Shown here in pieces: positions 1 to 12,700 of a stretch of 64,000 bases of DNA. The position numbers and the translations under genes are program-made. The stretch comes from Strobilurus pachycystidiatus (taxonomy: Eukaryota; Basidiomycota; Agaricomycetes; Agaricales; Physalacriaceae): assembly GCA_019915135.1 (NCBI GenBank), contig JAHLMK010000008.1, forward strand, positions 620,001 to 684,000, given 5' to 3'. The notes under the pieces were generated by a model. It was not told the origin of the DNA and searched no databases. It saw nothing but the letters and a program-made list of their open reading frames with translations. Positions within the stretch are counted from its first letter, which is position 1. Each line of letters opens with the position of its first letter.

Positions 1-455
1 TGGGAAGTCGTGTTGGCTTGCGATTGAGGTCAAAATGGCGGTGTCACGCCGTGATGCTAGCTTATCTTATTCGGCAACAGGGTTCTCGAGAAACCCCCGG
101 GTTTCTGGCCGCAACGGGGGTTGCCCAATAGTTTAATCCGGATGAACGACACTACTCTACATGAAGCTCGCAGATTTTCGTTTGCCGGCCAAGGAGATTG
201 AACTGCTCCAGCGCTGTCGCATCATTGGACAATACTGTAATTCCGGAACGATCACCAGAAACATTGGAAGGGAATTTGTGCTTTCACCCGCGCCCACACC
301 CTATTAAGGCTTGGAACATGGACACTGAACAGTGTAACTTCAGCAACACACGTCCAACCTAGATTCTTGCAGCATGTCGCCCACTACAACCTCACAGGTC
401 ATTTTCTGCAAAGGGAATCCATCACACGTCGCTTACCATCATTCTTCACATGTAG
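1..455. other. Intergenic sequence upstream of terpene synthase
   Basis: No coding region or RNA gene is recognised here. The stretch probably contains the promoter and 5' leader of the terpene synthase that follows. The window starts inside it, so any upstream neighbour is not visible. Confidence 0.5.
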
Positions 456-1484
456 ATGTCTAACGAAGAGAGAGAAGCTATCCGCAGCATCCTCAAGTCC
501 TTTCTGGAGCGTATGGGGCTGGACTTCTATGTCTTGCCCTATGCCGACGATTTTGCCGCTGCCGCTTGCGAAGATGGTGTAGAGCACTACGGCTTCCAGC
601 AGGAGCTGATCGGCACGTCTGACTTCCAGCTCGCACTTCATGGCGCCGTGTCCATTGCCGTCGCGACCTATGGCCACCTAAAGGACATGCGCACGCAGTA
701 TTGGATTGCGCTGTACACAACATGCCTCATCTTCTTTGATGATTTGTCTGTGACAGAGCCTGACGTCCTACGCGAGTTTCACTTCCGCTTCGTTAGTGGC
801 GAGCCACAGAAGCATGTCCTGCTCGACAACTATGCCGCGCTCCTGCGCAAAGCTCGAGAGCGCTTTAACCCTTCTGCTGCCAACCTCGTCGTCTCTAGCT
901 CGCTCGATTTCATCTCGGGCTTGATTCTTGACCACGACCTGCAGAAGATGGAGGTGAATGTCGCTTGTCTTCACACCTAATCAATCATACTTACGAATTT
1001 TTCTGTAGGTGCACAAGTCTGCCATCAGCTATCCACGTTATTTCAGGACGATGATGGGTGTCTCAACGGCCTTCGTGATCTTCACGTTCCCGCCCCATAT
1101 CCCCCTCAACGTATATATTCAGGTGCTTCCGAATATGGTGAACTACATTGACGATGTCAAGTGAGTACATCTTCTGACTAGGCGTGAATGAGGACTTACA
1201 GATGAGGTAGCGATATCTTCTCTTTCTACAAGGAGCAGCTGGTCAATGAGGACACCAATCACATCTCGCTTCTCGCCAAGATGAATGGCACGACAAAGCT
1301 TGAAGCAATGCAGTACCTCGTTGATTTCTCCATCAACGGAGCGGAGCGCACTAAAAAGGTCCTGGAGGCACACCCTGAGGCTTTAGAGATCTACTGCAAC
1401 GACTTTCTGCCCGGGTACATTGCCTTCCACGCCGCTGCGACAAAAAGGTACAAATTGAACGATTTGAAGCTCAACGATGATTGA
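456..1484 (+). CDS. Sesquiterpene synthase, trichodiene synthase (TRI5) family
   Basis: Predicted to cyclise farnesyl diphosphate to a sesquiterpene in the cytosol. Exons 456-953, 1009-1160 and 1211-1484 join in frame to 307 residues, with GT-AG introns of 55 and 50 bp. The all-helical fold of the TRI5 family (usually 330-380 residues in fungi) is supported by an acidic motif FFDDLS (Asp95-Asp96) and by NDIFSFYKE, which fits the Mg-binding NDxxSxxKE triad and spans the second splice junction. The C-terminal GYIAFH...KRYKL matches the family's GYVTWH...RRYRL region. The acidic motif lacks a third acidic residue at the usual spacing, and the DRRY arginine/tyrosine motif reads TKRY. No P450, transporter or regulator lies next to it, so it looks like a stand-alone terpene gene. 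The product cannot be predicted. Confidence 0.88.
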
Positions 1485-2008
1485 GCTTCATGGAATACTT
1501 TAGGTAGTTAGATACACGGTAGAACCTGCCTTTCTGAATATCGCCTTCTCGGACTGAGAATAAGCTATATAGCGATGCCAATGTCCACACACTGACGTCG
1601 AGAGAAGCAATATACGAGCACTCTATTTCCAGCGGTTGAATACGCTGAACAAAAATCTAACCTCAGGTTCTGTTACTACAACCACATTGCTCTGCAGACT
1701 CGGAAAGTTGTGCCCCAAATTCGAGAGAAACTAGCTACACCCATGCGCCTTTGTTGACTATCTCAAGCCGACTTGGAGGCAGCTGGATTGAACGTCGAGT
1801 TGTGGCGTAGCTACACTTGTAGCAAAATCAAATCCGAGGGATCTGGACTCGTTGCCGCAAGTTCGGCACTGCTTCTATTCAATTCAGCTTTGGCCCTTCA
1901 CTAGTTATGCGCTTCCATTTCGTTTTGTTGCGTAAGAGGGTCGGGCCCCAAGTTACCCACCGTAGATTGACAGGAAATACGAAAGATACAACTTGAAGCA
2001 GAACATTC
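1485..2008. other. Intergenic, terpene synthase to SIKE-like gene
   Basis: About 520 bp between two genes on the same strand. It should hold the 3' end of the terpene synthase mRNA and the promoter of the next gene. Nothing coding is recognised. Confidence 0.5.
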
Positions 2009-3453
2009 ATGATCATGAACGGCGGGGAAGAGGATGTTTTGGCCAATTTGCGCCGATTGGCGTCGCCTTCCCACCCTCTTCCGACCGTCACGTCCTCGTT
2101 CCTCCCGTTTCCCCAGTTCAACATGGACACCGATCTGATGCGGATATGGCAGCTTGTGCACGACCTCAGCGAGCAGCTCGCGCACAATCAGAAGCTGGCC
2201 GCGACGCTGCAGAGCCAGGCGAATGCCCTCAAGGTGCGTGGCTGCCATGCTGCGAAGCAAGCTTTTGGCTGACCGGAATGGGCAGACGCAGGCTTCGAAT
2301 AATTGTAATGGCTTCGCTTTACGGCGCTTCAACACGGATATTTCACGGGGTGCGTGCCAGGCTATTTGGTGGTTATTCATGCTAATGTTAGTGTGTAGAA
2401 ACATTTGAGTCGGAACTGGAGCGGATGAATGCGCAAATCCTCATCGAGAACCAGACGCTTCTGCACGAAAACAAACAGCTCAGTGTTCTTCTTAAGGAAT
2501 ACGAATCAACACTGGAAACCATAATGGCAAAGTTCCGCAACCATGCAGTAAGTCAACTCGGGTGATGCCAGGCAAATTACCACTGACGCAAGCCACAGTT
2601 GGCTGCCCAACAACACGAACTGACTTTGACGCGACACTACGAGGCGCTGCTCATGAGCCGAGAAAACCAGACTCTGTCCATCGACCTGTCCTCGTCCACC
2701 AACATGTCGCGTTCTCTCCAAAACCTTTCTCAAAGCCTACGAAATCTTATTCGCTCGATGGCGGGCGAGGACCCAGAAGCAGACGACCCCGACCCCGACT
2801 ACGACGCCCCAGAAGGTTCATCATCCTCTTCCGCACCCTCATCCGCCGACCTACACGCCCTTCTCGACTCCCTCGACTCCTACACGCACTACTCCGACTC
2901 CGGCTCCTCTGTCCGCGAAGACTGGACCACCGAGCGCGAGTACGAAATCTCTCGCCTCGAACGAGAAAACGAGGAGCTCCGCAAGATGCTCGGAATCGAC
3001 CCAGAGAGCATCGCGCAGAGTGGCGTGGACATGGACGCGGAGATCAGCCGCATGGACCGCGCGCGCCATCCGGACCTCGCTCAGAGACACAAACCGTCGC
3101 ATCACCAGAGAGACGAAAGCGGCGACATATGGTGGCCGACGAATCCGGGGCCGCCACAGCCGCAGCCGTATTATCCTCAGCAGCAGGGGCAACCACAGCA
3201 ACAGCCGCACAGCCAGAATGGCGCGCCGTTACAGAGAGCAATGGATCTGTCGGGCGTGCGGATGGGGACTCCAAGACGGACGGCGTTCTTTGGGAATCAG
3301 AGAGGCGGTGGCGCGTTGGGACGTGGTGCACCGCCGGGGGGTGCAGGACCACCGAGCTCATGGGCTGCTCCACCGTCGCCGGCGCCACCTGTTGTATCCG
3401 ACAGGATGTGGCCACAGGTAGGGTCTGGGTCGACCTTGGATCTGAGTCGGTGA
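2009..3453 (+). CDS. SIKE/FGFR1OP2-family coiled-coil protein (STRIPAK component, SCI1-like)
   Basis: Exons 2009-2233, 2392-2547 and 2599-3453 give about 411 residues. The N-terminal half is coiled coil and contains [17 protein letters not shown], the signature of the SIKE/FGFR1OP2 family; a second match, [15 protein letters not shown], lies further on. In filamentous fungi the family member SCI1 is a subunit of the STRIPAK phosphatase-kinase complex, which controls cell fusion and fruiting, so the same role is inferred here. The last third is an acidic, then Gln/Pro/Gly-rich, low-complexity tail that vertebrate members lack. The first intron's acceptor was set at 2391 because the downstream AG at 2398 breaks the frame. 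The start may be the second Met two codons later. Confidence 0.75.
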
Positions 3454-4594
3454 TATGCAGTCGTTGTCTTTTCGCATTGTTTTGCTTTCTTTCTTTTGGA
3501 CATGTGGAATATAAGCCTAATGCTTCTTTGTTCGCTTTGAAAGCTCTTGCCTACCTCGTTTAGCTCTTGGCCCTGGACTACACTTGTGAAACTCGGGCGA
3601 CGAAGGATGGCGGCTTTGGTGATAAGGTGTCGACAAACGGACAGCTGTGTTACTGTGTATGGTACGTCCCTTGGCGAATATTACGAACACTGAACACGCC
3701 AAGGGTAGCTTTGGCCCCGGTTGAGCTATTCCTTCAGTCGGCTTCCGTGGCCAAGCTGTAACGGTGAGGTCTCTCCGCACTGCGCAGTAATGCGAGACCG
3801 GCTCCATCATAACGCGAGCCTGCTAAGGAGCGACACATTCCTGTCTATGCCTATAGATAATGAAACGGAGGCATGTGTTGACCGCGAAGCGTGTTGAGCG
3901 TCAAGGGATGTTGTAAAGGCTCGCAAAGCACCTCTTGTGAGGCACCTATGTCCCGGCCTAGCATGGTTGCCGATCGTCTCCCATGGCATGGCTTGTCGCA
4001 TCTCGGTTCTTGAGACTTCAGGACGTCTGCACGCAGGCTGTATGGAGAGACTTGTATGAACTCGTTAACGGCACCAGGGAAATGAATGAGTTGTCTCGGG
4101 GCAAGTGATATTCTCCCGCGAGTACCGGCAGCTTAGTTGGGGAGATTTGGAGAGAGCAGTTTAAAGTTCAAGATGTCTGCCGCGGTTCGCAGGTGTATTT
4201 ATTACCGGGAGAGAGCTAAGCGAGCTAGATATACGTAAAGGACGTTGCTGTAGATCTGCGTTCGTAGTGAGGACTTTGGGCGATGTCTCGCGGTGTGAAT
4301 CTGCTGTGCGGTCTGAGGCGCGCCAGAGGCAAGTTGTTCAAAGGTACGTGTGTGGGCGCGAGCGGCGAGAGGGACCGTGGGAAAGCAAGATGAGAGCGGA
4401 AGGACAGACTTGATTCGGGACAGCCATCTTTGTAAACACGCCGTTTCGCCTCCACTCGCTTTCTTGACACTCGCCGTTTCTCCTTGTTCTTTCCGTGTGT
4501 TTCTTGACTCTGCGTGGTCGTCGTCGCCAGCGCAGATTGCACCGCCGCCACCGCCTTTTTCCCTTATATCTCAATACCAGCACCGCCTTCTGCA
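3454..4594. other. Intergenic, about 1.1 kb
   Basis: No convincing coding sequence on either strand: open frames are short and lack family motifs. The part just before 4595 is pyrimidine-rich, as is common in basidiomycete leaders. Confidence 0.5.
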
Positions 4595-5405
4595 ATGGCT
4601 ACGCTTGCAGGCCTCTCTGCGTCGGTCACGCGTATTCTCTACCTGTGCGGGTTCCCGAAGGAGTTGAAGACGAAGGATATCCAGAGCGCATTTTCGGACT
4701 GGGAGGGGGGCAATGGCGGGTTCAAGATCAAATGGCTGGACGACACCAGCCTCCTGATTGTGTTCCAAGACCCATCTGTAGGCAAGTGTTCTGCTGTTCC
4801 TTTGCTTGGCTTGTGCTTACACGCTACCCTTGGCAGCCAAGCGGGCGTATCTCCAAACCCTTGCATACCCGCCCGCGATCCTCACTGCCCCCAACGGCGT
4901 CACGGCCAGCATCCGGCCGTACGACGGAGCCGACGCCCAAAATGTCATCCAGAATGTCAACGCGCGGCACAACTCCAATCCCTCCCGCCACAACACCCGC
5001 GCCAACTCCATCTCCGTCTTCCCCACCCGCGGCATGTCTGCGTCCATGTCCGGCAACAACTTCCGGCCCACAAACGTACAGAACGTGAGCATCCCCGAAT
5101 TCCAGTCCAACGGCGGCGAGCACTCTCCCACGCTGCCGAGCCTTCCTACCCACCCGACACTCAACTCATTAATCAGCTCCTCCCTGGGGGAAGCTGTGAA
5201 CAACCCCAGCAACCCGCCCTCGGACCCAGCGATTCTGGCGACCAGCCTCAATCCTGATATGAACGCCCTCACCGGCGGCCCCAGGATCGGTGATCCTGGC
5301 AAGCGGATGCTGGGCGCTGCGCTGGGCGTCAGACACCCCAGTCTCGGCCCCAGGATGCTCAACGGCAACAACGGAACCACGAACATCGGGTTGGTCGTGG
5401 AGTGA
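4595..5405 (+). CDS. Protein with N-terminal RRM-like domain, unknown function
   Basis: Two exons, 4595-4781 and 4837-5405, give 251 residues. Residues about 10-75 read like a divergent RRM of the PARN/Thc1 type: a beta strand RILYLCGFPKELKTKD followed by a helix, and FKIKWLDDTSLLIVFQD in the position of RNP1. The exon junction falls just before AKRAYLQTL, the expected last helix. The remainder is rich in Asn, Ser and Pro and has no recognised domain. The intron begins with GCAAGT, a GC-AG intron. A GT donor four bases upstream would need an AAG acceptor and drops two residues of the domain, so the GC donor is preferred. An RNA-related role is inferred from the fold only. Confidence 0.65.
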
Positions 5406-6786
5406 CGACGAGTGTCCAGCTTGAAGTTCGCACCCAGTCCCTCTACACCACCCGACTCTTCATTTCCCATTTCCTTTCATTCCATAATTATTCCCTTTCT
5501 CAAACTTTTGTATGATATGGAGGTCGTTCATCCCTCGACTAATGGGCGGAAGGGCGTTGACAAACAAGGCGCCTGGCGCTTTTCGTTTCGTCTCTGCAAA
5601 CTGTAACCAATAACATTCCTTTACCAGTTTCTCATCCATCGCTTACTCGAGTACATAATAATGTATGTATTCTTTCAACAGCTGAATCATTGCATCTGAA
5701 CCCCATTTCTCTTGTGAAGCGGTAATCAGCGCTACTTGGCCTACAGCCAAAGACAGAGATTTCCAAAGACATTTCCTTTCTAGGGTTGCAAAGACTACAC
5801 GTGGAGACATGACATGCAAGCAGCCCTCAGGCACGCGGCCAACTTCTAGGTGCACCATCACCACGTCCCGGAAAGACCACAACAGCCGCTTTTCACTCTA
5901 GCTCGGCGTCTGCCACTGCAATTGAATTGATCCATTCTCCGTCGCGCCTGGTATCTATCAGCCGGGTCACACCCGAATCATGATCCTCACAGAATCCACA
6001 CAGCGCACCCTGGGTGGGCCACGAACCGGCCATCGCATGTCCATCTTAGCTGACTCAATTCATAATGCGGCCTTGCTCCAGTTCCCGCACACCACCCGCT
6101 ATACCTATCACGCACTTCCAGATCCCTGCGTTTGAAATAATCGCCAGACCTACAGGACATCGTGGTTCCTGCAGGAGGCGCTGTTCGCTTGCGATCATCT
6201 TCAGAAGGTTCATTATCTGGGCCAAAATAAGACAACGGGACAGCAGGGCCCTTGTTCGGGCTTCTATCCACTTGTCGTCGTTAGGTCCATCTTCTGATTG
6301 CCCGACGGTCTCATCTAACAATGGCTGTAAGTAATGAATGCATCTTCATCGGACCTTCAGCGATGCAACAGGATGTAACTTACGTTACTCAATGTGTCAG
6401 TTTATGTGTTGTGCCCTTCCATGCATGCTTCGTGAGTCGTACCCTTTGTTCTGCCTTGCCCAGTTTGGCCGTGAAAGCACTCAGTCTCGGTGCTTGTAGC
6501 ACGCCTCCATCCGGCGAGTGATTCGTGGAGGTATGATTTCCCCGATATGTCGCCCTCTCATTTGACATGTCATCACTAGTTGGCGAGCGTCTCAGGTGCT
6601 GTCGCCGTCCACGGGCCCAAATTTGATCTCCTTGTCACCCTTATTTAACGTTTTACCACAGCTGCAGCGGCCCAACATGGTGATTGATGCCATTGTTGTT
6701 CAACCCTGATCAGCGCCACAATTTCTGCTCAGCGAAGAAGCGGAAGATTTTGGAATGAATTATGAGGCGTCGAAACGCCGCGATCA
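5406..6786. other. Intergenic, about 1.4 kb
   Basis: No gene is recognised. Open frames on both strands are under 95 codons and lack conserved motifs or consistent codon use. Confidence 0.5.
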
Positions 6787-6793
6787 TATATAA
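6787..6793 (+). promoter_or_regulatory. TATA box of the 6868 gene
   Basis: The sequence TATATAA sits about 75-80 bp upstream of the ATG at 6868, a usual distance for a fungal TATA box with a short leader. Confidence 0.5.
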
Positions 6794-6867
6794 GGCCCTT
6801 CTTTTTGCTGCCAACTGTCCCTCCTCTGCCCCAGACTGTCCCATTAGTGGCAGTGTCCGTCCCCGAC

Positions 6868-7748
6868 ATGCAAGCCTACTATTCCTATCCGGCCGAGTCT
6901 TCACGGACTGTGTCTCGTCAATGCTCGTCTGCACCCGCAGTACCAAGTGAGTCGTCCTGTCTTTTTCTCATACCATTTTCCTAAATCGCGCCACAGAGAC
7001 CCGGGAAGAGTATTGGGAGTCATCTCAACAAGCCTCGGCGAGCTACGCGTCCCTTTACGCTCCATATTCATATGCTCCACCCACGCACCCAGAGTCATTT
7101 GATAACAATGGGATGGACGTCTCGTCATCTCCCGTGTCAATGTACTCCCCACTCTCTGACGCTGAGTATCCTTATACGCCAAGTACCATGTCCGGCGTGG
7201 GACTCGATGCCATGGATGTCACTTCCACTTCCGTTCCCGAAGCGCACTCGGGTTACAATTCGCAGGCCTTTGACGGAGTATCGTCCTGGCCGGCTGACAC
7301 CAGTCAATGGTCGTACCCCAAACATACATCCGACGCGATGTGCGGCTACAGCGAGTGCCCCGATGCGCCCTCTTATTGGGATCAGAGCGCCCAGTCCGGG
7401 ATCTACGTGTATCAAGACGGTGCCTACCACATTGTCCATCCACCGCCGCCTGAGGCTGTGGATCCCGTTTCCGATTATTACCAATATCACAGCCCACAGT
7501 CTCTCGTTCCGTCCCCTCTCTCGCCGTTATCTACAGATCCATCACAGTGGCAAGCGTCTCAGCTTGTACAGACACCATCCTCCCTTTCCTCCGCACAGTC
7601 TTCGGTCACGATCTCGTCCAATTCTGGCCCCATTCCACTTCATCAACCCCGCCCAACTCGACGTTTCAACTATCAGATGATGAATGACATCGCCGCGTCA
7701 CTTGAAGCATCTTTGTCTTCGGGCCACCAACAGGTTCGTGGGCACTAG
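6868..7748 (+). CDS. Hypothetical Ser/Tyr/Pro-rich protein
   Basis: Exons 6868-6946 and 6997-7748, joined by a 50-bp GT-AG intron, give about 276 residues. I do not recognise a family. The protein is low in charge and rich in Ser, Tyr, Pro and Gln, with repeated SPLS/YSP-like segments, and ends in a short, more regular stretch (RRFNYQMMNDIAASLEASL) that could be an amphipathic helix. No signal peptide or membrane segment is seen. The composition resembles disordered activation regions of fungal regulators, but no DNA-binding domain is present. A TATA box lies upstream. The in-frame splice and long open second exon make it a probable real gene. Confidence 0.55.
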
Positions 7749-9744
7749 ACCACATATACGATAGCACCGGGTTATCATCGTCTTTGAGTACTTTACACGG
7801 CTCTTTCTTCTTATGGCTTCATACCTCACGACTACTTTGTACATACATAGCATCGCGTTTGGACCATGGTTGCAATTGACAAATGATGTAGCATACCAGC
7901 CTGTATTCCTCTTCCCACTGAGTGGCAGTAATATGTATAGTACCGCTTCTTGAATAGCATATGATGCATGGAACGGTCGTCGTGCGTAAGAAAATAAGGC
8001 GTAGCTGTAAGCGAACGTACACGCCCGGACAGGTGCGTGACGTTGAAATAGTATCTGTAATTGGAACCCCAGCCTCAGGCCCTCATGCAATGTAGATAAA
8101 CTTCGGCGCCTACAGCACCAAGGGTGTGCCGTGGCTGTCCTTTCAATCAGTCCGGTAATGGCAGCCTTTGTAACCGCCAAGGGTCCAATTGTGAGACAGC
8201 GGTTAGTACTTACATTAGGATGATCCGCTGGTGACTCAGAGAGCAATGAGGAGTAACGGCACAGGTGGGGGTGGAGGTGATTGCGATATCAAGTACTTCC
8301 ACAGGCACCAGGTTCAGAGGAAGCACCCTGATCCACCAGACGAATCCCGAATAATCAACAGCATCTCTGGTCCATCGAGACGTGCCGGATCCTGACCGTG
8401 GGCCAGTTCGCATGAGACTGCAATACAACACGCTGTACATTGTCACACAAGGCGCTCCGTGTTCAGACAGCCCGCAGTTGCGATTAGGGTGATGATATGC
8501 ACATGATAAATAAGGTTTTGGTGATCGCATGGATTGCATCGTGGCCATGGTTTGCATCGGTAGACTGTGAATGGACGCAGTTTGTGAGGTCCTCCCAAAT
8601 CCTTTCTCTCTGCGCCTCATTCCGCAGTCTCGCGCTACGGAGATTCGCTCGGTGTGAATGTAGGGAAGACGGCGATTGGAGATCTCAGATGAGTGCAAGC
8701 AAAGGGAAGGAAAAGAGATCGAAACCGGACTAGAAATCCTAGCCCAGACAAGGAATGAGTCCGTCTATCGGAAATTCCACGGGAGGCTTAGTGGTAGTCT
8801 GTATTAGCGAGAAAGAAACAAAGGAGTTTCGAGAGGAGAAACCTCAGATAGAGACAGAGAAGGTGAGCCGAAGAATGCGTACGCGTATATTCGGTAGATA
8901 TGTAGGTGCTTGCCATGACCTGGAGAGTAGTCAACGAGCTTGAATGGTTTCGTAGAGACAAAGATGCAACGAAACTGAGGGACGGATCTGGGACACTGGG
9001 TGATAGGACGGCCACTGACTCGCTTCCTGAAATCGAACTGTAGGTTGTCGGCTTGAAGTTGAGAAGAATGTGACACTGAATTTAGAACATGGGTTGATGC
9101 TTCCGGACTATGCTGTCACCCGAAGACAAACACAATGATGCGAGTTCATAAGCCAGTAGAACTATGGCAGGATATATGGATCCATACCTCAGCCTTGACC
9201 ATTTGCATCATTTTTGGGCGGGTTCGTGCGGGAGGTCCTCTTTCCGGACTCTTAAGCAGAGACGACGTTAGATCCATTGGTCAAATCAGTGAGGGCTTCA
9301 CCTTCTGTGCGAAGATGAACGTACAGATGACGTCTGCAGCGTTCTTGACTTCCGTGCTGGCATATATGCGCCTGACCTGATGTAGGTAAGTATCCCATTC
9401 CAAGGACACGAGGTCTGGGCCGAGATGCCTTGCTAAGTCTGTGGATTGCGATATTCAGTTGTTGTCAGCAAGAGACATACGATCAGCTTACGGTCGGGAT
9501 TGAGGCGGCAGACCTGAGAGCTTGTCGCTCACCGTTGACATCGCGTTTGAGGAGACATTTGTACCGTCATCAGGGGTCTGGTGTCGTAAGTCCCATTGGA
9601 TTCCACCTGCTTCCACGGGGGCCGTCAGAACGTGAAATTGCTTCAGTGTCGGGTACGCGTTCAATCACATGACGGCGCCACGACTCATTTCCAGTCACTT
9701 ACCGCTTACAGACTAACGGCAAAGAAAATGAAGGAGAGCGTGGA
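7749..9744. other. Gene-poor 2-kb stretch
   Basis: No gene can be supported. Open frames, including one of about 180 codons on the minus strand over the 3' end of the preceding gene, show no family motifs and look like chance frames. It may hold decayed sequence like the pseudogene that follows. Confidence 0.45.
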
Positions 9745-12700
9745 GAAGTGCAATTCGACAGAAGATTCACTATCTCGTTTGATCTTGATTTGTGATTCCT
9801 CCATTTTCTTGAACAGCCCAGCATCCCGGAATTCAAGACAAGTCTCAATCAGTCAGGCAATTACCCTGTCAATCGTTCCCTCTGCAACATCAGTCAAAGC
9901 GGTGATTTGTCTCAAAATTAGCTTTTGTACCTATTCAATCACATGGCGGACATACCACTCCCTTCGCCCATTCATAGACGGCCTCCATCGATCCAAACTT
10001 GAGATCATAGCGGAAGTCCTCGACAGGAGCTTGATACTAGTCCTGCAGGCGCCCAATCCTTTCACTGATTGCCAGAACAGCGTCCCTGCCTTCTTCGAGC
10101 TTTGGTAGGACAACGAGTTCAAAATCTGTCTTTTGGAAGACGAAGCAGGATAGAAGGGCCACGACTTGTTCGAGGTCGTAGTTGGCCAGAGTGTTCTCCA
10201 GTATGAGTTTCGTCAGCACGAGTTCGTTCGCGGAGTTAATCAGACAACGCCTATAGACACGAAGCTGCCAACATTCAGCAAGTTACATACCTCAAATGCG
10301 ACACGTCCCTAAGAGGGACTGTCAAATTGTCGTCAACGAACATGAATTCGTTGAGCTCCTGGATGCGATGTTCGTAGTCTGGTTGAGTCTCAGACTTTGA
10401 TCAAAAATCGTCAGTCTCAATCAGCGATATTCGTTATGAGAACTCGCTCGGCGTGTATCACGGAATACTGGCGAAGATGATCAACCGAGAGTAGAATTCA
10501 GAGTGACCTACACTCACACGAGCATCAAATTCTGGGCCCTGTGTGCACATCTGGTCCTTGAGCTGTGCAACAGCCGCATCCCGTCTTTTCAACAGCTCTT
10601 GAGACTCCAAGAATTGAGTACGGCCCCAATCGACTTCGAGTATCTTGCCAGACGCTTGCCATCTATTCACAATGAGTCCCAGATTCGCTATACCTTGTCT
10701 CATGTGGGACATCAAATGACGGTTCACCATCGCGTCCACGTCAAGCTGAAGAAGTCAGCGAGAAATGTACCTGAATTGCAATCTTTGGTAATAACCTCGC
10801 AGACACAAGAAAAATGCTTGTGAACGGTACAGCACTGAGCTCATACATGGCACCGATACGGATGGGAAACTAGGTGAGGGAGGCCATCTCGGTGTGATCC
10901 CTTGAGGATCCAAGTCTTAAGGATGCGCATGTCAGAAATGCCACTCTTTGGGTATTAGGTTTCTGACCATGTGCTTTGCTCTTTGTGTCGTCATCCACGA
11001 GAGCTAGAACGAAGTAAGTCTTGATTCGCTCCAGCTTCCCAGACTCCGCCGTCTGTATGGGCAGTATCGTTGATTTTGAAGTGCTTCAGTTCCGGTCAGA
11101 GCTCCACAGATGGCATGACAAGGTAAGACATACATGATTGCGCAAAACGACAACGCAACCGGGTGCCATGAGCCTGGAGCCTCGAGGCTTCTTTGTCACC
11201 AGTTGCGACATGTTCTCGTTGTGTTTGACCAGGGCCTGAGAAATTTCATGTGACGACTCAATGTCCAATTCACAGATAGCGCAATCGAGCTATGGAAGCT
11301 TTATCGACGCTTGTTTGCCCTGTACGGATTTATCAACTGACGAAATGGGGTACAGTTGGTAGAATTACCTCTAGAACCTGTCGCTGTTGTTCAGGGAGCA
11401 ATCGCTGCGAAGCGTTCTCTGAGAAACTCCGCTTGATCATCTCCTCGACTCTCAAGGCTTCGACCCGAAGAAGACTCAAAATCATGTTGTGGATGAGCCT
11501 GAACTGGGGCGACAGTTTGCTCGGAGTACTGAGCATCATGGTTTTCAACGCCGTTTGCTATTCGATCAGATCAGCGTCAATGCAAAGGCAGAGACTTCTA
11601 CTCATCACCTCGGGTAAGGAGCCACCAACGACGACTATTACAGTTCCCGTAGGACCGAGGCCACGACGCCCGCACGACCGTCCCGGAAGCTGCGTTCATC
11701 ATGTTGTAGGATACCAGAGAACACAACGCTCTTGGCGGGCGTGTTGACACCCTAGAAACATATAAGGGCGGTTTGACACACACGAAAGACCGGCAGACCA
11801 TGACAAACGTTTCCGTCGCGAAGAGATTTTTCACCAGACCCCAAGCGAAAAGAATCTCAACTAGCATATACTTTAGTTATGAAGCGCCTACGTACCTCTT
11901 TGACAATAGGGAAGTTCTAAGAGGCCACCATGATGCCACGAATTGAAGGTCGCGCATACGGCTGATCTGAGGTATTTTTCTTGTCCGAGCCTATGACCAA
12001 GTCAGCGATGAGCTGTAACTTCGGATATAATCCAAACCTTTCGAGCGTGACAGCGCTTGCTCGATGGCCACATACACTTCGCTTCTCTCCGGCACTACAC
12101 AAGTCCTGGTTGGTCAGAGTAAGGGCATTCTCTTCACGCCGCTCTTGGAGAGTGTGTATACCACGACAGACAAGAGCAGTGCCTTTTTGCGTCGGTGATC
12201 AAGCACATGGACCTAAGGTTCTTGTCAACGCCATGGGTTGCCCGGTTTGGTCCGCCACCTCGAGAACCCCTTGGCGGCGGAGCGGATCCTCTACCACCGC
12301 GCTGCTGACCTCTCTGGTCAGCACCTTTCTGGGTAGCACCGCCACGTGTACCAACCCTCTGAACAGGTCGAAGTCCTGCCGCTTCGCGTTCCTTGTCCTG
12401 CTTACGTCTCAGATCTCAGCCCTTCACCTGCCTCTTTATGCATTAGGAACGTAAGACAATCAGCATGCAGGCAGATTCAGACCTCCTACCCTTGTCCGTT
12501 TCTCGACGCATCGACCATCTTGTACATCTGACGCCCTGCGTAGAGATAGTGCTCGAGTGGTACCGGTCGCTGAGCAGTAGAAATAAGATAGATATCCTTC
12601 TTCTTCGTTCGCCTGCGAGATGTCGGTAACCGTAGAGAACTTCATCGGAGCAAAGTCTGTCTTACCCCACCCAGTCGGCAAACTCCTTCGTGAGGGGCAT

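Noticed and set aside
2562..3563. 333-codon open frame in another phase over the SIKE-like gene
   Set aside because: It is an Arg/Pro-rich shadow frame; the coding frame is fixed by the SIKE signature and the coiled coil.
4817..5470. 217-codon minus-strand frame opposite the RRM-like gene
   Set aside because: It is the antisense shadow of exon 2; no motif, and the plus strand has splice sites and a domain.
7698..8246. 182-codon open frame on the minus strand
   Set aside because: It overlaps the 3' end of the 6868 gene, has many Cys/Arg/Tyr without domain pattern, and matches no family I know. It looks like a chance frame.
11292..11747. 151-codon plus-strand frame at 11.3-11.7 kb
   Set aside because: The minus strand of the same DNA carries SKI2 helicase sequence, so the plus frame is antisense noise.
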